DNA from: Gammaproteobacteria bacterium
GTDB taxonomy: Bacteria; Pseudomonadota; Gammaproteobacteria; Pseudomonadales; JADFDG01
Direction: 5' to 3'
Assembly (NCBI GenBank): GCA_018262975.1
Contig: JADFDG010000006.1
Span: 57,137 to 121,136 of the forward strand
DNA length: 64,000 nucleotides
Shown: positions 17,218-25,535 of the stretch, piece after piece
Layout: every line of letters starts with the position of its first letter
Position numbering within the stretch: the stretch's first letter is position 1
Translations under genes and position numbers: made by a program
Notes under the pieces: generated by a model
Databases searched by the model: none
The model's input: the letters and a program-made list of their open reading frames with translations, nothing else
Told to the model about the DNA's origin: nothing

Positions 17218-18696
17218 ATGTCGAAACTCATCATCGTGGTGGACAACGTCCAGGACTGGACGAGCTACTACCCCAGCGAAGACCTGATCACCGTCCAGGA
17301 CTACCTGGCCCGCAGCGGCACCTACGATGCCTCGCGCACCCAGGTCATCAACCTGTGCCGCAGTTACCGCTACCTGTCCAACGGCTACTACTGTTCGTTG
17401 CTTGCCGAAGCGCGAGACCAGCGGGTGATCCCGTCGGTGCGCACGATCAACGACCTGCGCAACAAGAGCATCTACAGCCTCGACATCGAGGATCTCAACG
17501 AGAACCTCAACAAGACGCTCGCGCGGGAGTCGCAGGAGAACCACCAGTTCACCCTGAAGCTGTTTTTCGGGCAAACGGACTTTGAACCGCTCGAGGACCT
17601 GGCCCGCCAGCTGTTCGAGCAATACCCCTGCCCCATCCTCGTCGTCGAGTTCAAGAAGACCGACGTGTGGCTGATCGAGTCGATCAAGGCCGGTGCGCTG
17701 AACAGCCTCACCGATCCCGAGGAAGACCGCTTCGCCGAGGCGCTCAACCGCTTCTCGCGCAAGATCTGGCGCAAGCCGCGCTCGCGCAAGAAATACCGCT
17801 ACGACCTCGCCATCCTCGTCAACCGCGAGGAAACCATGCCGCCGTCGGATGCCAAGGCCATTGCCACGTTCATGCGCGTGGGGCGTTCGCTGGGCATGGA
17901 CGTGGACCTGATCGGCAAGAAGGACTTCGCGCGGCTGGCGGAATACGACGCGCTGTTCATCCGCGAGACGACCGCCATCGGCAACCACACCTACCGCTTC
18001 GCGAAGAAGGCCGAGAGCGAGGACATGGTGGTCATCGATGACCCCGAATCCATCCTCAAGTGCACCAACAAGGTGTACCTCGCCGACCTGCTGAAGGCCA
18101 ACGGCGTGCCCACGCCGAAGACGGTGATCATCAGCCGCGACCGTCGCAAGGACCTCGACACGCTCGGCGAGGAACTTGGTTTCCCGCTGGTGCTGAAGAT
18201 TCCCGACGGCTCCTTCTCGCGTGGCATCGTCAAGGTCAACAGCCAGCAGGAATTGCTCGACCAGGCCGACCTGCTGTTCAAGCAGTCGTCCCTGTTGCTG
18301 GCGCAGGAGTTCTTCTACACCGAATACGACTGGCGCATCGGCATACTCAACCAGCGGCCGATCTTTGCCTGCCAGTACCAGATGGCGCGCGGCCACTGGC
18401 AGATCTATGCGCACCAGCCGTCGGGCAAGACCATCAGCGGTGATTCGCGCACCCTGCCCGTCCGCGACGCCCCGCCGGCGGTGATCCGCGCGGCAGTGAA
18501 GGCGGCCAACCTGATCGGCAACGGCCTGTACGGTGTGGACGTGAAGCAGGCCGACAGCAAGGTCGCGGTGATCGAGGTGAACGACAACCCGAACATCGAT
18601 TTCGGGATCGAGGATGCCTACCTGGGGGAGGATCTCTACCGGATCATCCTCGAGGAGTTCATCCGCCGCCTCGAACGCAAGCGCATGGGGTTCTGA
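17218..18696 (+). CDS. RimK-like ATP-grasp ligase with N-terminal RLAN domain
   Basis: This 492-residue protein has an N-terminal RLAN domain (RimK-like ATP-grasp N-terminal, about residues 1-150: LIIVVDNVQDW, RYLSNGYYCSLLAEARDQRVIPS), then a RimK-type ATP-grasp domain. Landmarks are NKVYLADLLKANGVPTPKT, the ATP-binding LVLKIPDGSFSRGIVKV (about 325-341) and the metal-binding VIEVNDNPNIDFGIED (about 451-466). ATP-grasp enzymes of this class join an amino acid to a carboxylate through an acyl-phosphate. RimK itself adds Glu to ribosomal protein S6, but RLAN proteins form a separate group with unproven substrates. The ATG at 17218 fits the homologous N-terminus. It is transcribed away from the peptidase pair. 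Confidence 0.9.
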   Translation: MSKLIIVVDNVQDWTSYYPSEDLITVQDYLARSGTYDASRTQVINLCRSYRYLSNGYYCSLLAEARDQRVIPSVRTINDLRNKSIYSLDIEDLNENLNKTLARESQENHQFTLKLFFGQTDFEPLEDLARQLFEQYPCPILVVEFKKTDVWLIESIKAGALNSLTDPEEDRFAEALNRFSRKIWRKPRSRKKYRYDLAILVNREETMPPSDAKAIATFMRVGRSLGMDVDLIGKKDFARLAEYDALFIRETTAIGNHTYRFAKKAESEDMVVIDDPESILKCTNKVYLADLLKANGVPTPKTVIISRDRRKDLDTLGEELGFPLVLKIPDGSFSRGIVKVNSQQELLDQADLLFKQSSLLLAQEFFYTEYDWRIGILNQRPIFACQYQMARGHWQIYAHQPSGKTISGDSRTLPVRDAPPAVIRAAVKAANLIGNGLYGVDVKQADSKVAVIEVNDNPNIDFGIEDAYLGEDLYRIILEEFIRRLERKRMGF

Positions 18697-18825
18697 AGGG
18701 GCAGTCCGACCGGTTGTCGGCAGGCTACGACGATCGGCTTACCTGCAGTCCGGGGCCTCGCTATTCTTGGGGCGTCGCCGCCGCACAGACCGACAACAAC
18801 AGACCGGCGGCCGAGGGAGAACTCC

Positions 18826-20184
18826 ATGGCATCCGGAAGCGTCCGCGTCAGCCCTCTTGCTCGCCTTGCCCCTGCCTGCCTGCTCGCACTGGCCATTGCC
18901 GGCTGCGACAGCGGCAGCGACACCGCGGCGACTGGCACCCCGCCACCGCCGGAAATCGCCTACACCAGCCACACCGTGACGCCCTCCCTGGGCCTGGTCC
19001 TGAACGGCACCGTGCGCGTGCGGTCGCTCGACGGCACCGAACTGGCCTCTGCCCTCACCGGCCATAGCGGCCTGGCCACCCTGCAGATCCCGGGCACCGC
19101 CAGCGGCCCGTTCATCATCGAACTGGCCGGCAACGAGGCAGCCAGCTACTACGACGAGGCGCTCGACGACCTGGTGCCGCTGCCGGCCGGCACGGTGGTG
19201 CGCGCACTGGTCGCCGATCTCGCCGACGCCGGCTCTGCCGTGACGCCGCTGACCGAAATGGCGGTGCAGTACCTGCTGGCACAACATGGCTCGCTGGCCG
19301 GGCTCACGGCCGCCGACATCACGGCTGCCAACGAATTCATCCGCAACCAGCTGGCGCCCGAGCTGGCCGACATCACCTTGCCGCCGACGCTGATCGGCGG
19401 CGCAGGTGACATCGCGTTGCTGGCGGACGCTTCGGCGAACGATCTCTATGCGCTGAAGCTCGCCGCCCTGGCGCGCGTGGGTGCTGCCAACCACACGCTG
19501 TCGCTCGCCCCGGCCCTGGACATCCTCGACGAGATGGCCGCCGACATCGCCGACGGCGCGCTTGATGGCAAGGTCAATGGCAGCGCGGTCACGCCTGCCA
19601 CCTACGACCTCGCCTCCTTTGCCAGCCAGTTGCGCGACCTCGCCGCCAGCTACGGCGGCGACAGCGGCGGACTGGCGGGCCTGCTCGATGGCATCGCGCA
19701 CTACGTATCGCCGGAGATCCTCGCACTGCTGGTGACGCCGCCCGGTGACGACGGTCCCGGTGACTTGCTGGCTTCCTGGGCGGGCACCTACACCGGCAGT
19801 TACAGCGACAACATCAGCGGCTTCACGCTGGTGCCGAGCCTCGCCTCCAGCCTGCAATCCGCGATGGACACGATCCTCGGCACCGGCAGCAACCTGTGCA
19901 GCATGACCATCAGCGGCTCGCAGGTCGTTGCAGGCCAGCAGGTGTTCGATTTCGCGTCGGACCTCGCGGCTGCCGCCACGGAAGCAACCCGCCAATACCA
20001 GCTGGCCAGTACCCTGTCGTCGCTCAGCGGCTTCACGTCGTTGCTGCAGAGCCTCGGGCTGCCGTTGCCCGAGGTGAGCACGACGATCACCACCGTCGCT
20101 GATGCACCGGCCTCGATGACCTTCACCGTCGCGTTGCCGGCGCCGGGCTCGCTGTCCTACAGCGGAACCTGCACGTTCAACTGA
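18826..20184 (+). CDS. Predicted lipoprotein of unknown function
   Basis: This 452-residue protein has a lipoprotein signal peptide ending LALAIAGC, so it is probably anchored in a membrane through Cys26. The mature part opens with a Ser/Thr/Pro linker, then a carboxypeptidase-regulatory-like beta segment (NGTVRVRSLDGTELA, THSGLATLQIPG type), then a long Ala/Leu-rich helical region and a C-terminal beta domain with two Cys (NLCSM and SGTCTFN) that may form a disulphide. GAGGGAGAACTCC precedes the ATG. It stands alone between the RimK-like gene and a terminator. No family is recognised with confidence. Confidence 0.8.
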   Translation: MASGSVRVSPLARLAPACLLALAIAGCDSGSDTAATGTPPPPEIAYTSHTVTPSLGLVLNGTVRVRSLDGTELASALTGHSGLATLQIPGTASGPFIIELAGNEAASYYDEALDDLVPLPAGTVVRALVADLADAGSAVTPLTEMAVQYLLAQHGSLAGLTAADITAANEFIRNQLAPELADITLPPTLIGGAGDIALLADASANDLYALKLAALARVGAANHTLSLAPALDILDEMAADIADGALDGKVNGSAVTPATYDLASFASQLRDLAASYGGDSGGLAGLLDGIAHYVSPEILALLVTPPGDDGPGDLLASWAGTYTGSYSDNISGFTLVPSLASSLQSAMDTILGTGSNLCSMTISGSQVVAGQQVFDFASDLAAAATEATRQYQLASTLSSLSGFTSLLQSLGLPLPEVSTTITTVADAPASMTFTVALPAPGSLSYSGTCTFN

Positions 20185-20192
20185 GGCCAATG

Positions 20193-20228
20193 AAAAAGGG
20201 TCGGGTGCATGGCGCCCGACCCTTTTTT
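20193..20228. terminator. Bidirectional intrinsic terminator
   Basis: AAAAAGGGTCGGGTGC-ATG-GCGCCCGACCCTTTTTT has an 11-bp GC stem with one mismatched or wobble pair, flanked by A5 and T6, so it can end transcription on both strands between convergent genes. Its GGTCGGGTGCATGGC is identical to part of the dispersed repeat copy at 47574. Confidence 0.92.
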
Positions 20229-20253
20229 AATGCCTGACGGAAGCCGCCCGCGC

Positions 20254-21105
20254 TCAGGGTGCCTTGTCCTTGCGCGTGAGCATGCGCCGCCACAGCGGCC
20301 AGTGGTCGTTGGCGCGGATTTCCTTGAGCTCTCCCATCATCCGCTCGATCGCGTCGGCGACCTGCTCGCGCAGCTCCCACTGCGCGGCCTGGCTGCCGGC
20401 CTTGCCGACAAACGGTGCTGTGGAGATCGGTTCGCCGAACATGAAGTAGAAACGTTCCGGCCGCGGGATCGACGTCGGCCCCAGGCCGCGCACGACCGGC
20501 ATGAACAGGTCGCCGTCGCGCAGGAATTTCGCGACCTTCCCGTTGCCCAGCAACTTGCGGCCGACCCACGAGGCCTTGAAGTCATCGCCGTCGAAGACGA
20601 TCGAATACATGTCGTCGGCGCCCAGCGACGCAAACGGTACGATGGGGTACTGGTGTTCGATGGCCAGGCGCGCAAACCCCGTGCGGTTCTTCCAGGTGAG
20701 GCGGTTCTCCTCGCCGCGTCGCTTGGCAACTTCGCGGGCGCCACCGGGGAAAACCAGTACGTGCTGGCCGCCGGTCATCAGCGTGTGGCAGTTCTCCGGC
20801 GTACCCGGCACCGAGCCGTACTTGAGGAGGCTGTCGCCCCAACCGGGAACCTTGTAGTGGTAATGGTCGCCGAGACTGCGAACGAACACGCCGGTGTGCT
20901 TGTACAGACCGGCGAAAATGAGCGGTGAATCGATCACGCCGAAGATGGTGTGGTTGCCGACGAACAGCGACGGCGTGGCCGGATCGACGTTCTCGAGGCC
21001 GTGGTATTGCGGATCGAACCAGCGGAACAGCGGTTTCAGGCGCCGCTCGAGCTCGCTGGCGGAAGGTGGCTCGTAGGCCAGGATGTCGTCCGGAACGCGT
21101 GGCAT
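20254..21105 (-). CDS. Lysophospholipid acyltransferase family protein (DAGAT-like)
   Basis: This 283-residue protein contains NHTIFGVIDSP (the NHx5D-type acyltransferase box), a hydrophobic segment, and VLVFPGGAREV, the F-P-G-G-A motif characteristic of the diacylglycerol acyltransferase-like branch. It is expected to transfer acyl groups to a glycerolipid or other alcohol at the inner membrane. The start at 21105 is fixed by AAGGAG seven bases upstream; the longer ORF reads into the neighbour. It is downstream of the MFS/small-protein pair on the same strand, 19 bases away, so probably co-transcribed. Confidence 0.85.
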   Translation of the reverse strand: MPRVPDDILAYEPPSASELERRLKPLFRWFDPQYHGLENVDPATPSLFVGNHTIFGVIDSPLIFAGLYKHTGVFVRSLGDHYHYKVPGWGDSLLKYGSVPGTPENCHTLMTGGQHVLVFPGGAREVAKRRGEENRLTWKNRTGFARLAIEHQYPIVPFASLGADDMYSIVFDGDDFKASWVGRKLLGNGKVAKFLRDGDLFMPVVRGLGPTSIPRPERFYFMFGEPISTAPFVGKAGSQAAQWELREQVADAIERMMGELKEIRANDHWPLWRRMLTRKDKAP

Positions 21106-21124
21106 CGGTGCTCCTTGCAGGCTG

Positions 21125-21313
21125 TCAGCCGCGCTTCTTCTTGCCGCGACCACCCTTGCCCTTCTTGCCGCCGGACTTCTCCGGCGCCCAGCCCATCGCG
21201 CGATGGAACTGCGAGGCGAGCGCATCGGCGCGCTCGTCCTGGCGCTTGCGCTTGAGCTTGTCGCGGGTACGCTCGTCGAGGCGCACCACGTCGGCTTCGT
21301 CGCGTTCGCTCAT
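21125..21313 (-). CDS. Small basic protein coupled to MFS transporter
   Basis: This 62-residue protein starts at an ATG overlapping the MFS stop (ATGA, 21310-21313). The sequence is highly charged: VRLDERTRDKLKRKRQDERADALASQFH, then a Lys/Gly tail (GGKKGKGGRGKKKRG). The tail could bind RNA or acidic lipid. No family is recognised, but the coupling and a clean N-terminus argue that it is real. Confidence 0.65.
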   Translation of the reverse strand: MSERDEADVVRLDERTRDKLKRKRQDERADALASQFHRAMGWAPEKSGGKKGKGGRGKKKRG

Positions 21314-22485
21314 GACAGGCGGGTACCCAGTCGGTACATGTAGAGGAACAGGGGCAGGCATGATAGCGCAACGAGCAGGTGCGGCGCGTGCGGGTGCAGC
21401 TGGTACAGCGCGGTACCGGCCAGTGGTCCGACGATGAACCCCAGTGCCGGGGCGGCAGCAACGAGGCCGGCTACCGCGCCCTGCTCGCCTGCCCCCACCG
21501 CGGTACTGGCGGCGGCCGAATAGCCCGGCGCTGCCAGACCGGTGCCGGCACCCACCAGCGCCATCGCCAGCGCGACCATCCAGGGACCACTGGCAAACAC
21601 CAGCACGACGCTGCCGAGCATCAGGGCGGTGAAGCCGCTCCACAGCAGTCGCCGCGCACGCCAGCCGTGCCGCACCGCCCAGGCCTGCATCGCCAGCGAC
21701 GCCCCCGCGCACACCATCAGCGCCAGCCCGACGAGGCGCGCTGTTTCGCGGCCGTCCACCCGCAGGCTGTCCTGGATGAAGAAGCCCAGCGTTTGCTGGA
21801 TCACCGAGAAACCGATGTACAGCGAGACGCCCAGCACGAGGAACGGAAACACGCGCGGGTCGAAGTAGCCGGGCGCCGTCGCGTTGGCCACCGGTGCATG
21901 GACAACGCGCGGGGAATCGGGCAACCAGCGCCACACCACGAAGGCCATCACCAGCGTGATGGCCGCCGCGCCATAGAGCGGCGCCAGCAGGCCGAGCATC
22001 GCCAGTGCGCCGCCCAGTGCCGGGCCGACGATGGTGCCGACATTGTGCGCGGCACTGAGCTTGCCCATGCCGGCCGTGCGGTGCTCGACGCTGGTGATGT
22101 CGGCCATGTAGGCCGTGGTGGCCGGTGGCGCGGCGGCCATCAGCGTGGACTGGAACATGCGCGCCATCACCAGCGCGGCCAGCAACGCGCCACCGGTGAG
22201 CCAGCCTTCGAGGCCGGCAAGAAAGCCGGTGGCAAACACGGTGGTGCCCACGGTGTAACCAAGCAGGCCGATGATCAGCGTGCGGCGCCGGCCCAGGCGT
22301 TCGCTGGCGCGCCCCCAGCGCGGACTCGCCCAGGAGAACACCAGGCTGCTGGCGGCGATGATCAGGCCGACTTCGATTTCAGCCAGGCCTACCTCGCGGC
22401 CAAGTGGCGCCAGCACCGCGAACACGATGGTCTGGCCCATGCCATGGGCCATCACGGAGGCGAGAACGAGGTTGACCGGGGACAC
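21310..22485 (-). CDS. Major facilitator superfamily transporter (drug exporter type)
   Basis: This protein of about 391 residues has 12 hydrophobic segments. SPRWGRASERLGRRRTLIIGLLGY is the loop 2-3 signature, and AHNVGTIVGPALGGAL is a motif C-like antiporter segment in helix 5, which suggests proton-coupled efflux. The ORF track starts at a TTG (22506); I prefer the GTG at 22485 because a TATAAT at 22515-22520 would place the transcript start at about 22508. It is divergent from the patatin gene and coupled to a 62-residue protein. Its substrate is unknown. Confidence 0.85.
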   Translation of the reverse strand: MSPVNLVLASVMAHGMGQTIVFAVLAPLGREVGLAEIEVGLIIAASSLVFSWASPRWGRASERLGRRRTLIIGLLGYTVGTTVFATGFLAGLEGWLTGGALLAALVMARMFQSTLMAAAPPATTAYMADITSVEHRTAGMGKLSAAHNVGTIVGPALGGALAMLGLLAPLYGAAAITLVMAFVVWRWLPDSPRVVHAPVANATAPGYFDPRVFPFLVLGVSLYIGFSVIQQTLGFFIQDSLRVDGRETARLVGLALMVCAGASLAMQAWAVRHGWRARRLLWSGFTALMLGSVVLVFASGPWMVALAMALVGAGTGLAAPGYSAAASTAVGAGEQGAVAGLVAAAPALGFIVGPLAGTALYQLHPHAPHLLVALSCLPLFLYMYRLGTRLS

Positions 22486-22512
22486 GGGCGATCCGCGCAG
22501 CAGCAAGGTCGG

Positions 22513-22538
22513 CGATTATAGCCACGTCGCTATAATCG
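22513..22538. promoter_or_regulatory. Symmetric divergent promoter or operator, MFS/patatin
   Basis: CGATTATAGC-CACGTC-GCTATAATCG is a perfect 10-bp dyad. Each arm contains a consensus TATAAT pointing outward (22531-22536 on plus, 22515-22520 on minus). No -35 is evident on either side, so expression may need an activator, or the dyad may itself be the operator. Confidence 0.6.
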
Positions 22539-22578
22539 TCGCCTCGCGGCCATCCGCATCCGTACACGGAAACCCCGC

Positions 22579-23337
22579 ATGAACACGCTCGCCGACTGGC
22601 TGGCCGCCGAACCGTTCACCCTGACCATGTCCAGCGGCTTCTTCGGGTTCTTCTGCCATGCGGGAATGCTGGCGGCCCTGGACGAAGCCGGCCTGCGCCC
22701 GGCACGCATCACCGGGTCATCCGCCGGTGCACTGGCCGGCAGTGCGATCGCCGCAGGCCTCGACGCGCGCGAGTTGATCGCCGAGCTCACCGCGCTCACC
22801 CGCGCGGACTTCTGGGATCCGGGCTTCGGTGCCGGACTGCTGAAAGGCGCGCTGTTCCGCGAACGCCTGGCGCGCCTGCTGCCGGCGCAACGCTTCGACC
22901 AGTGCGTGATCCCGCTGGCCGTGTCGGTGCACCAGTGGGCCGGTCGCGAAACGCGCGTGATCGACCACGGCGAACTGGTGCCCGCCGTGTACGCCTCGTG
23001 CGCGGTGCCGGTGCTGTTCCATCCCATCCGCCTGGATGGCCGGCTGACCAGCGACGGCGGCATCGCCGACCGCTGGGGACTGGCCGGGGTTCGCGAGGGC
23101 GAACGGGTGTTCTACCACCATCTCGGCTCGCGCTCGCCGTGGCGACGCAAGGATGATCCGGCGCTGCAGTTGCCGCAGCGCGCGAACCTGGCGGCACTGG
23201 AGTTGTACGGGATCCCGCGCAGCGGGCCGAACAAGCTGGCGTTGGGGCCGCACATCGTGGAAGCCGCGCAACATGCCACCCGGCTCGCGCTGGGCAGTCC
23301 CGTCGGCAGCGACTCTGCACACCACCGCACTTTGTAG
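22579..23337 (+). CDS. Patatin-like phospholipase
   Basis: This 252-residue protein has the catalytic Ser48 in GSSAG (GxSxG), the Asp in TSDGG (the DGG motif completing the Ser-Asp dyad), and a glycine-rich start (SSGFFGFFCHAGML) equivalent to the oxyanion loop. Patatins hydrolyse acyl esters of phospholipids. There is no signal peptide, so it is likely cytoplasmic or membrane-peripheral. The TAG stop is supplied by the first bases of a dispersed palindromic repeat, which suggests the C-terminus was trimmed by repeat insertion. It is divergent from the MFS gene. Confidence 0.87.
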   Translation: MNTLADWLAAEPFTLTMSSGFFGFFCHAGMLAALDEAGLRPARITGSSAGALAGSAIAAGLDARELIAELTALTRADFWDPGFGAGLLKGALFRERLARLLPAQRFDQCVIPLAVSVHQWAGRETRVIDHGELVPAVYASCAVPVLFHPIRLDGRLTSDGGIADRWGLAGVREGERVFYHHLGSRSPWRRKDDPALQLPQRANLAALELYGIPRSGPNKLALGPHIVEAAQHATRLALGSPVGSDSAHHRTL

Positions 23338-23402
23338 CGAGGGGGCCATGCCCCCGACCGGATCGTGCTGAAAAGCGGTCGGGGGCATGGCCCCCTCTCT
23401 AC
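23334..23402. repeat. Palindromic repeat, full copy 2
   Basis: GTAGCGAGGGGGCCATGCCCCCGACCG, a 15-nt spacer, then CGGTCGGGGGCATGGCCCCCTCTCTAC: 27-bp arms with one mismatch. Each arm contains its own GGGGGCCATGCCCCC palindrome. It fills the gap between convergent patatin and ferritin-like genes and includes the patatin stop. Confidence 0.92.
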
Positions 23403-23404
23403 AA

Positions 23405-24499
23405 TCAGGCCGTGGCGGTGTACAGCGGGCGCGACATCGCCGCCCAGTCGATCACCCCGTCATCCACCAGGTTCTCGTACTGCAGGATGCCGATTTCCTC
23501 GAACTTCGGGCGGATGCGGTCGGTGAGCAGGCCGATGCGCTTGAGGTTGGGCACGATCCGCGTGAACAGCAGGTTGCGGAACTGCTCCATGATCTTCGCC
23601 TCCAGCACCTTCGCGCGCGCCGCCTCCACGTCCCAGCCGAACTGGGTGAACACGTCGGTGGCGATCAGGCGCTCGCGCATCACCAGGCAGGCTTCCAGCG
23701 CGAACTGTGCGCGCTCCTCGCGTTCCTCCTGGGTCAGGTTCTTGACGAACTCCTCGAGGTAATTCACGCCGAAGGTCACGTGGCGCGCCTCGTCGCGGAT
23801 CACCAGCTCGATGATGTCCTTGAGCAGGTCGTCGCGCGACACCATCTTGATGGTGTTGAACGCGGCCAGCGCAAGGCCCTCGATGATGATCTGCATGCCG
23901 ATGAACTTGAGGTCCCAGCGCGCGTCGGTGAGCACCTTGTCGAGCAGTGCTTTCAGGTGCTTGTTCACCGGGTACATGAACTGCACCTTGTCGCGCAGGT
24001 ACTTGTGGAAAACCTCCACGTGGCGCGCCTCGTCGAAGGCCTGCGAGGCGGCATAGAGCTTGGCGTCGAAGGTGGGTGCACAACTCGCCAGTTGCGAGGC
24101 CACCAGCAACGCGCCCTGCTCGCCGTGCAGGAACTGGCTGAGCGTCCACGACTGGTTGTGCCAGGCGAAATCGAGCTTCTGCTGCTCGCTCATCGCCTCG
24201 AACGGCCCGTAGCCCACGAACGGGTTGAACATCGGGTCGACGGGGTACTCGCTCTTCGGAAAGGTCTTGCGCCAGTCGACGTCGACCTCGGCATTCCAGT
24301 TCAGCTCCTTGCCGAGGCGGTAGAGCTTGCGGATGCGGCCGTCGGCCGAGTCATAGTCCCAGTTGTAATGGCCGGTCAGCGGCGTCTGGAAAATCTCGCA
24401 CACGTCGTTGACGTGCTTCTCGGTCATCTTCGCCGCGAGGTCATCCTGGTCGTACCACTGGATGTCCTGCGGCGGCTGCTTGACGACGATCATGCCCAT
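23405..24499 (-). CDS. Ferritin-like diiron protein
   Basis: This 364-residue, mostly helical protein shows the diiron ligand pattern of the ferritin-like/ribonucleotide reductase R2-like superfamily: Glu in LHGEQGALL, E-x-x-H in FDEARHVEVF, Glu in IIIEGLALAAF and E-x-x-H in RDEARHVTFGV. It lacks other R2 hallmarks, so a diiron oxidase or oxygenase is more likely than a reductase subunit. The ATG at 24499 (MGMIVVKQ) follows GGGGTACATCGA; the ORF extension upstream is not supported. It is downstream of parA with a 155-base gap. The substrate is unknown. Confidence 0.8.
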   Translation of the reverse strand: MGMIVVKQPPQDIQWYDQDDLAAKMTEKHVNDVCEIFQTPLTGHYNWDYDSADGRIRKLYRLGKELNWNAEVDVDWRKTFPKSEYPVDPMFNPFVGYGPFEAMSEQQKLDFAWHNQSWTLSQFLHGEQGALLVASQLASCAPTFDAKLYAASQAFDEARHVEVFHKYLRDKVQFMYPVNKHLKALLDKVLTDARWDLKFIGMQIIIEGLALAAFNTIKMVSRDDLLKDIIELVIRDEARHVTFGVNYLEEFVKNLTQEEREERAQFALEACLVMRERLIATDVFTQFGWDVEAARAKVLEAKIMEQFRNLLFTRIVPNLKRIGLLTDRIRPKFEEIGILQYENLVDDGVIDWAAMSRPLYTATA

Positions 24500-24624
24500 G
24501 TCGATGTACCCCGTGCGGCGCGTTGTTGTTTTAGGAGTCGACCAGCCGGAAGGCTGTATGGAACGTAGCAACGCCTGGCCGCCAGGATCAATGTCGCCAA
24601 ATGACAACGGCAACAAGGGCTTGT

Positions 24625-24644
24625 CGCCGGATCACAATCCGGCG
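24625..24644 (-). terminator. Hairpin after parA-like gene
   Basis: CGCCGGAT-CACA-ATCCGGCG is a perfect 8-bp stem with a 4-base loop, 10 bases past the parA stop. There is no T-run, so it is at best a weak terminator. Confidence 0.45.
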
Positions 24645-24654
24645 GCCCGGTCGA

Positions 24655-25452
24655 TCAACGCGGGCGACGGGACTCAAGCTCGTCAAACAGGGCGGTGAAG
24701 GCCTGGGTGAGCTTGTGCGAGGGGTCCAGGTGGATCAGCGGGGTACCGCTCTCATGGGACTCGCGCATCAGCACCGAGCTGGGCAGCATCGCCTCGAGAA
24801 TGGGCAGGCCCTCCTCCTTCAGCTCGTTGACCAGTTGCTGTGGCAGATTGGCGCGCGGCTGGAACTGGTTGACCACGATGCCCTCGATGCGCAACTCGTC
24901 GTTGTGCTCGCGGGTGGTCTCTTCGACGTTCTCCATGAGGGTGTAGAGCGCCCGCCGGGAAAATGCGTCGCAGTCGAAGGGAATCAGGCAGCTGTCGGCG
25001 CCGATCAGCGCCGAGAGGGTGTAGAAATTGAAGGCCGGCGGCGTGTCGATGTAGATGGCGTCGTAACGCTGGCTGAGCGTTTTGAGCGCGCTGCGCAACT
25101 TGAAGATCTTGTGCTTGGACTCGAGCAGGTGCTCGATCTCACGCAATTCCGGGTTCGACGGGATCAGGTAGAGGTTGTCGTACGGGGTGTCGTGGACGAA
25201 CGATTCCGGGGATTTCTCCACCAGCTTGAACGACAGCGTCTGCGCGAAGAACTGGCCGATGTTCGGCTCCAGCTCACCGCCGTCGTCGGGAAATACGCGC
25301 TCGTCGCCGAGCAGGTACTGGGTGGCATTGCACTGCGGGTCCAGGTCCACCACCAGCGTGCGGTAACCACGGGCAGCGCTGATCGCGGCCAGGTTGACCG
25401 TGATGCTGGACTTTCCCACCCCACCCTTCTGGTTGAACACGACGCGACGCAT
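24655..25452 (-). CDS. ParA/MinD family ATPase, orphan
   Basis: This 265-residue protein has a deviant Walker A FNQKGGVGKSSITVNLA at the N-terminus, VDLDPQCNAT and the Walker B-like YDAIYIDTPPAFN. These are typical of ParA-type dimerising ATPases that form gradients on the nucleoid or membrane to position cargo. There is no ParB or parS nearby, and the neighbours are a diiron protein and a TauE exporter, so plasmid-type partition is unlikely. It may position a protein complex. The cargo is unknown. Confidence 0.87.
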   Translation of the reverse strand: MRRVVFNQKGGVGKSSITVNLAAISAARGYRTLVVDLDPQCNATQYLLGDERVFPDDGGELEPNIGQFFAQTLSFKLVEKSPESFVHDTPYDNLYLIPSNPELREIEHLLESKHKIFKLRSALKTLSQRYDAIYIDTPPAFNFYTLSALIGADSCLIPFDCDAFSRRALYTLMENVEETTREHNDELRIEGIVVNQFQPRANLPQQLVNELKEEGLPILEAMLPSSVLMRESHESGTPLIHLDPSHKLTQAFTALFDELESRRPR

Positions 25453-25535
25453 GCGACTTCCCCTGTGGCGGCCCGCTCACGGGCATGGACGCGGCGATTC
25501 TATCGCCAACACGGGCCGGGCGGCGACGATCCCGG

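Noticed and set aside
22579-23337. The patatin as the missing lipase partner of the Lif chaperone
   Set aside because: It has no signal peptide and belongs to a different fold from Lif-dependent lipases; it is 23 kb away.
24655-25452. ParA read as a plasmid or chromosome partition system
   Set aside because: No ParB, no parS-like repeats and no replication genes are nearby.
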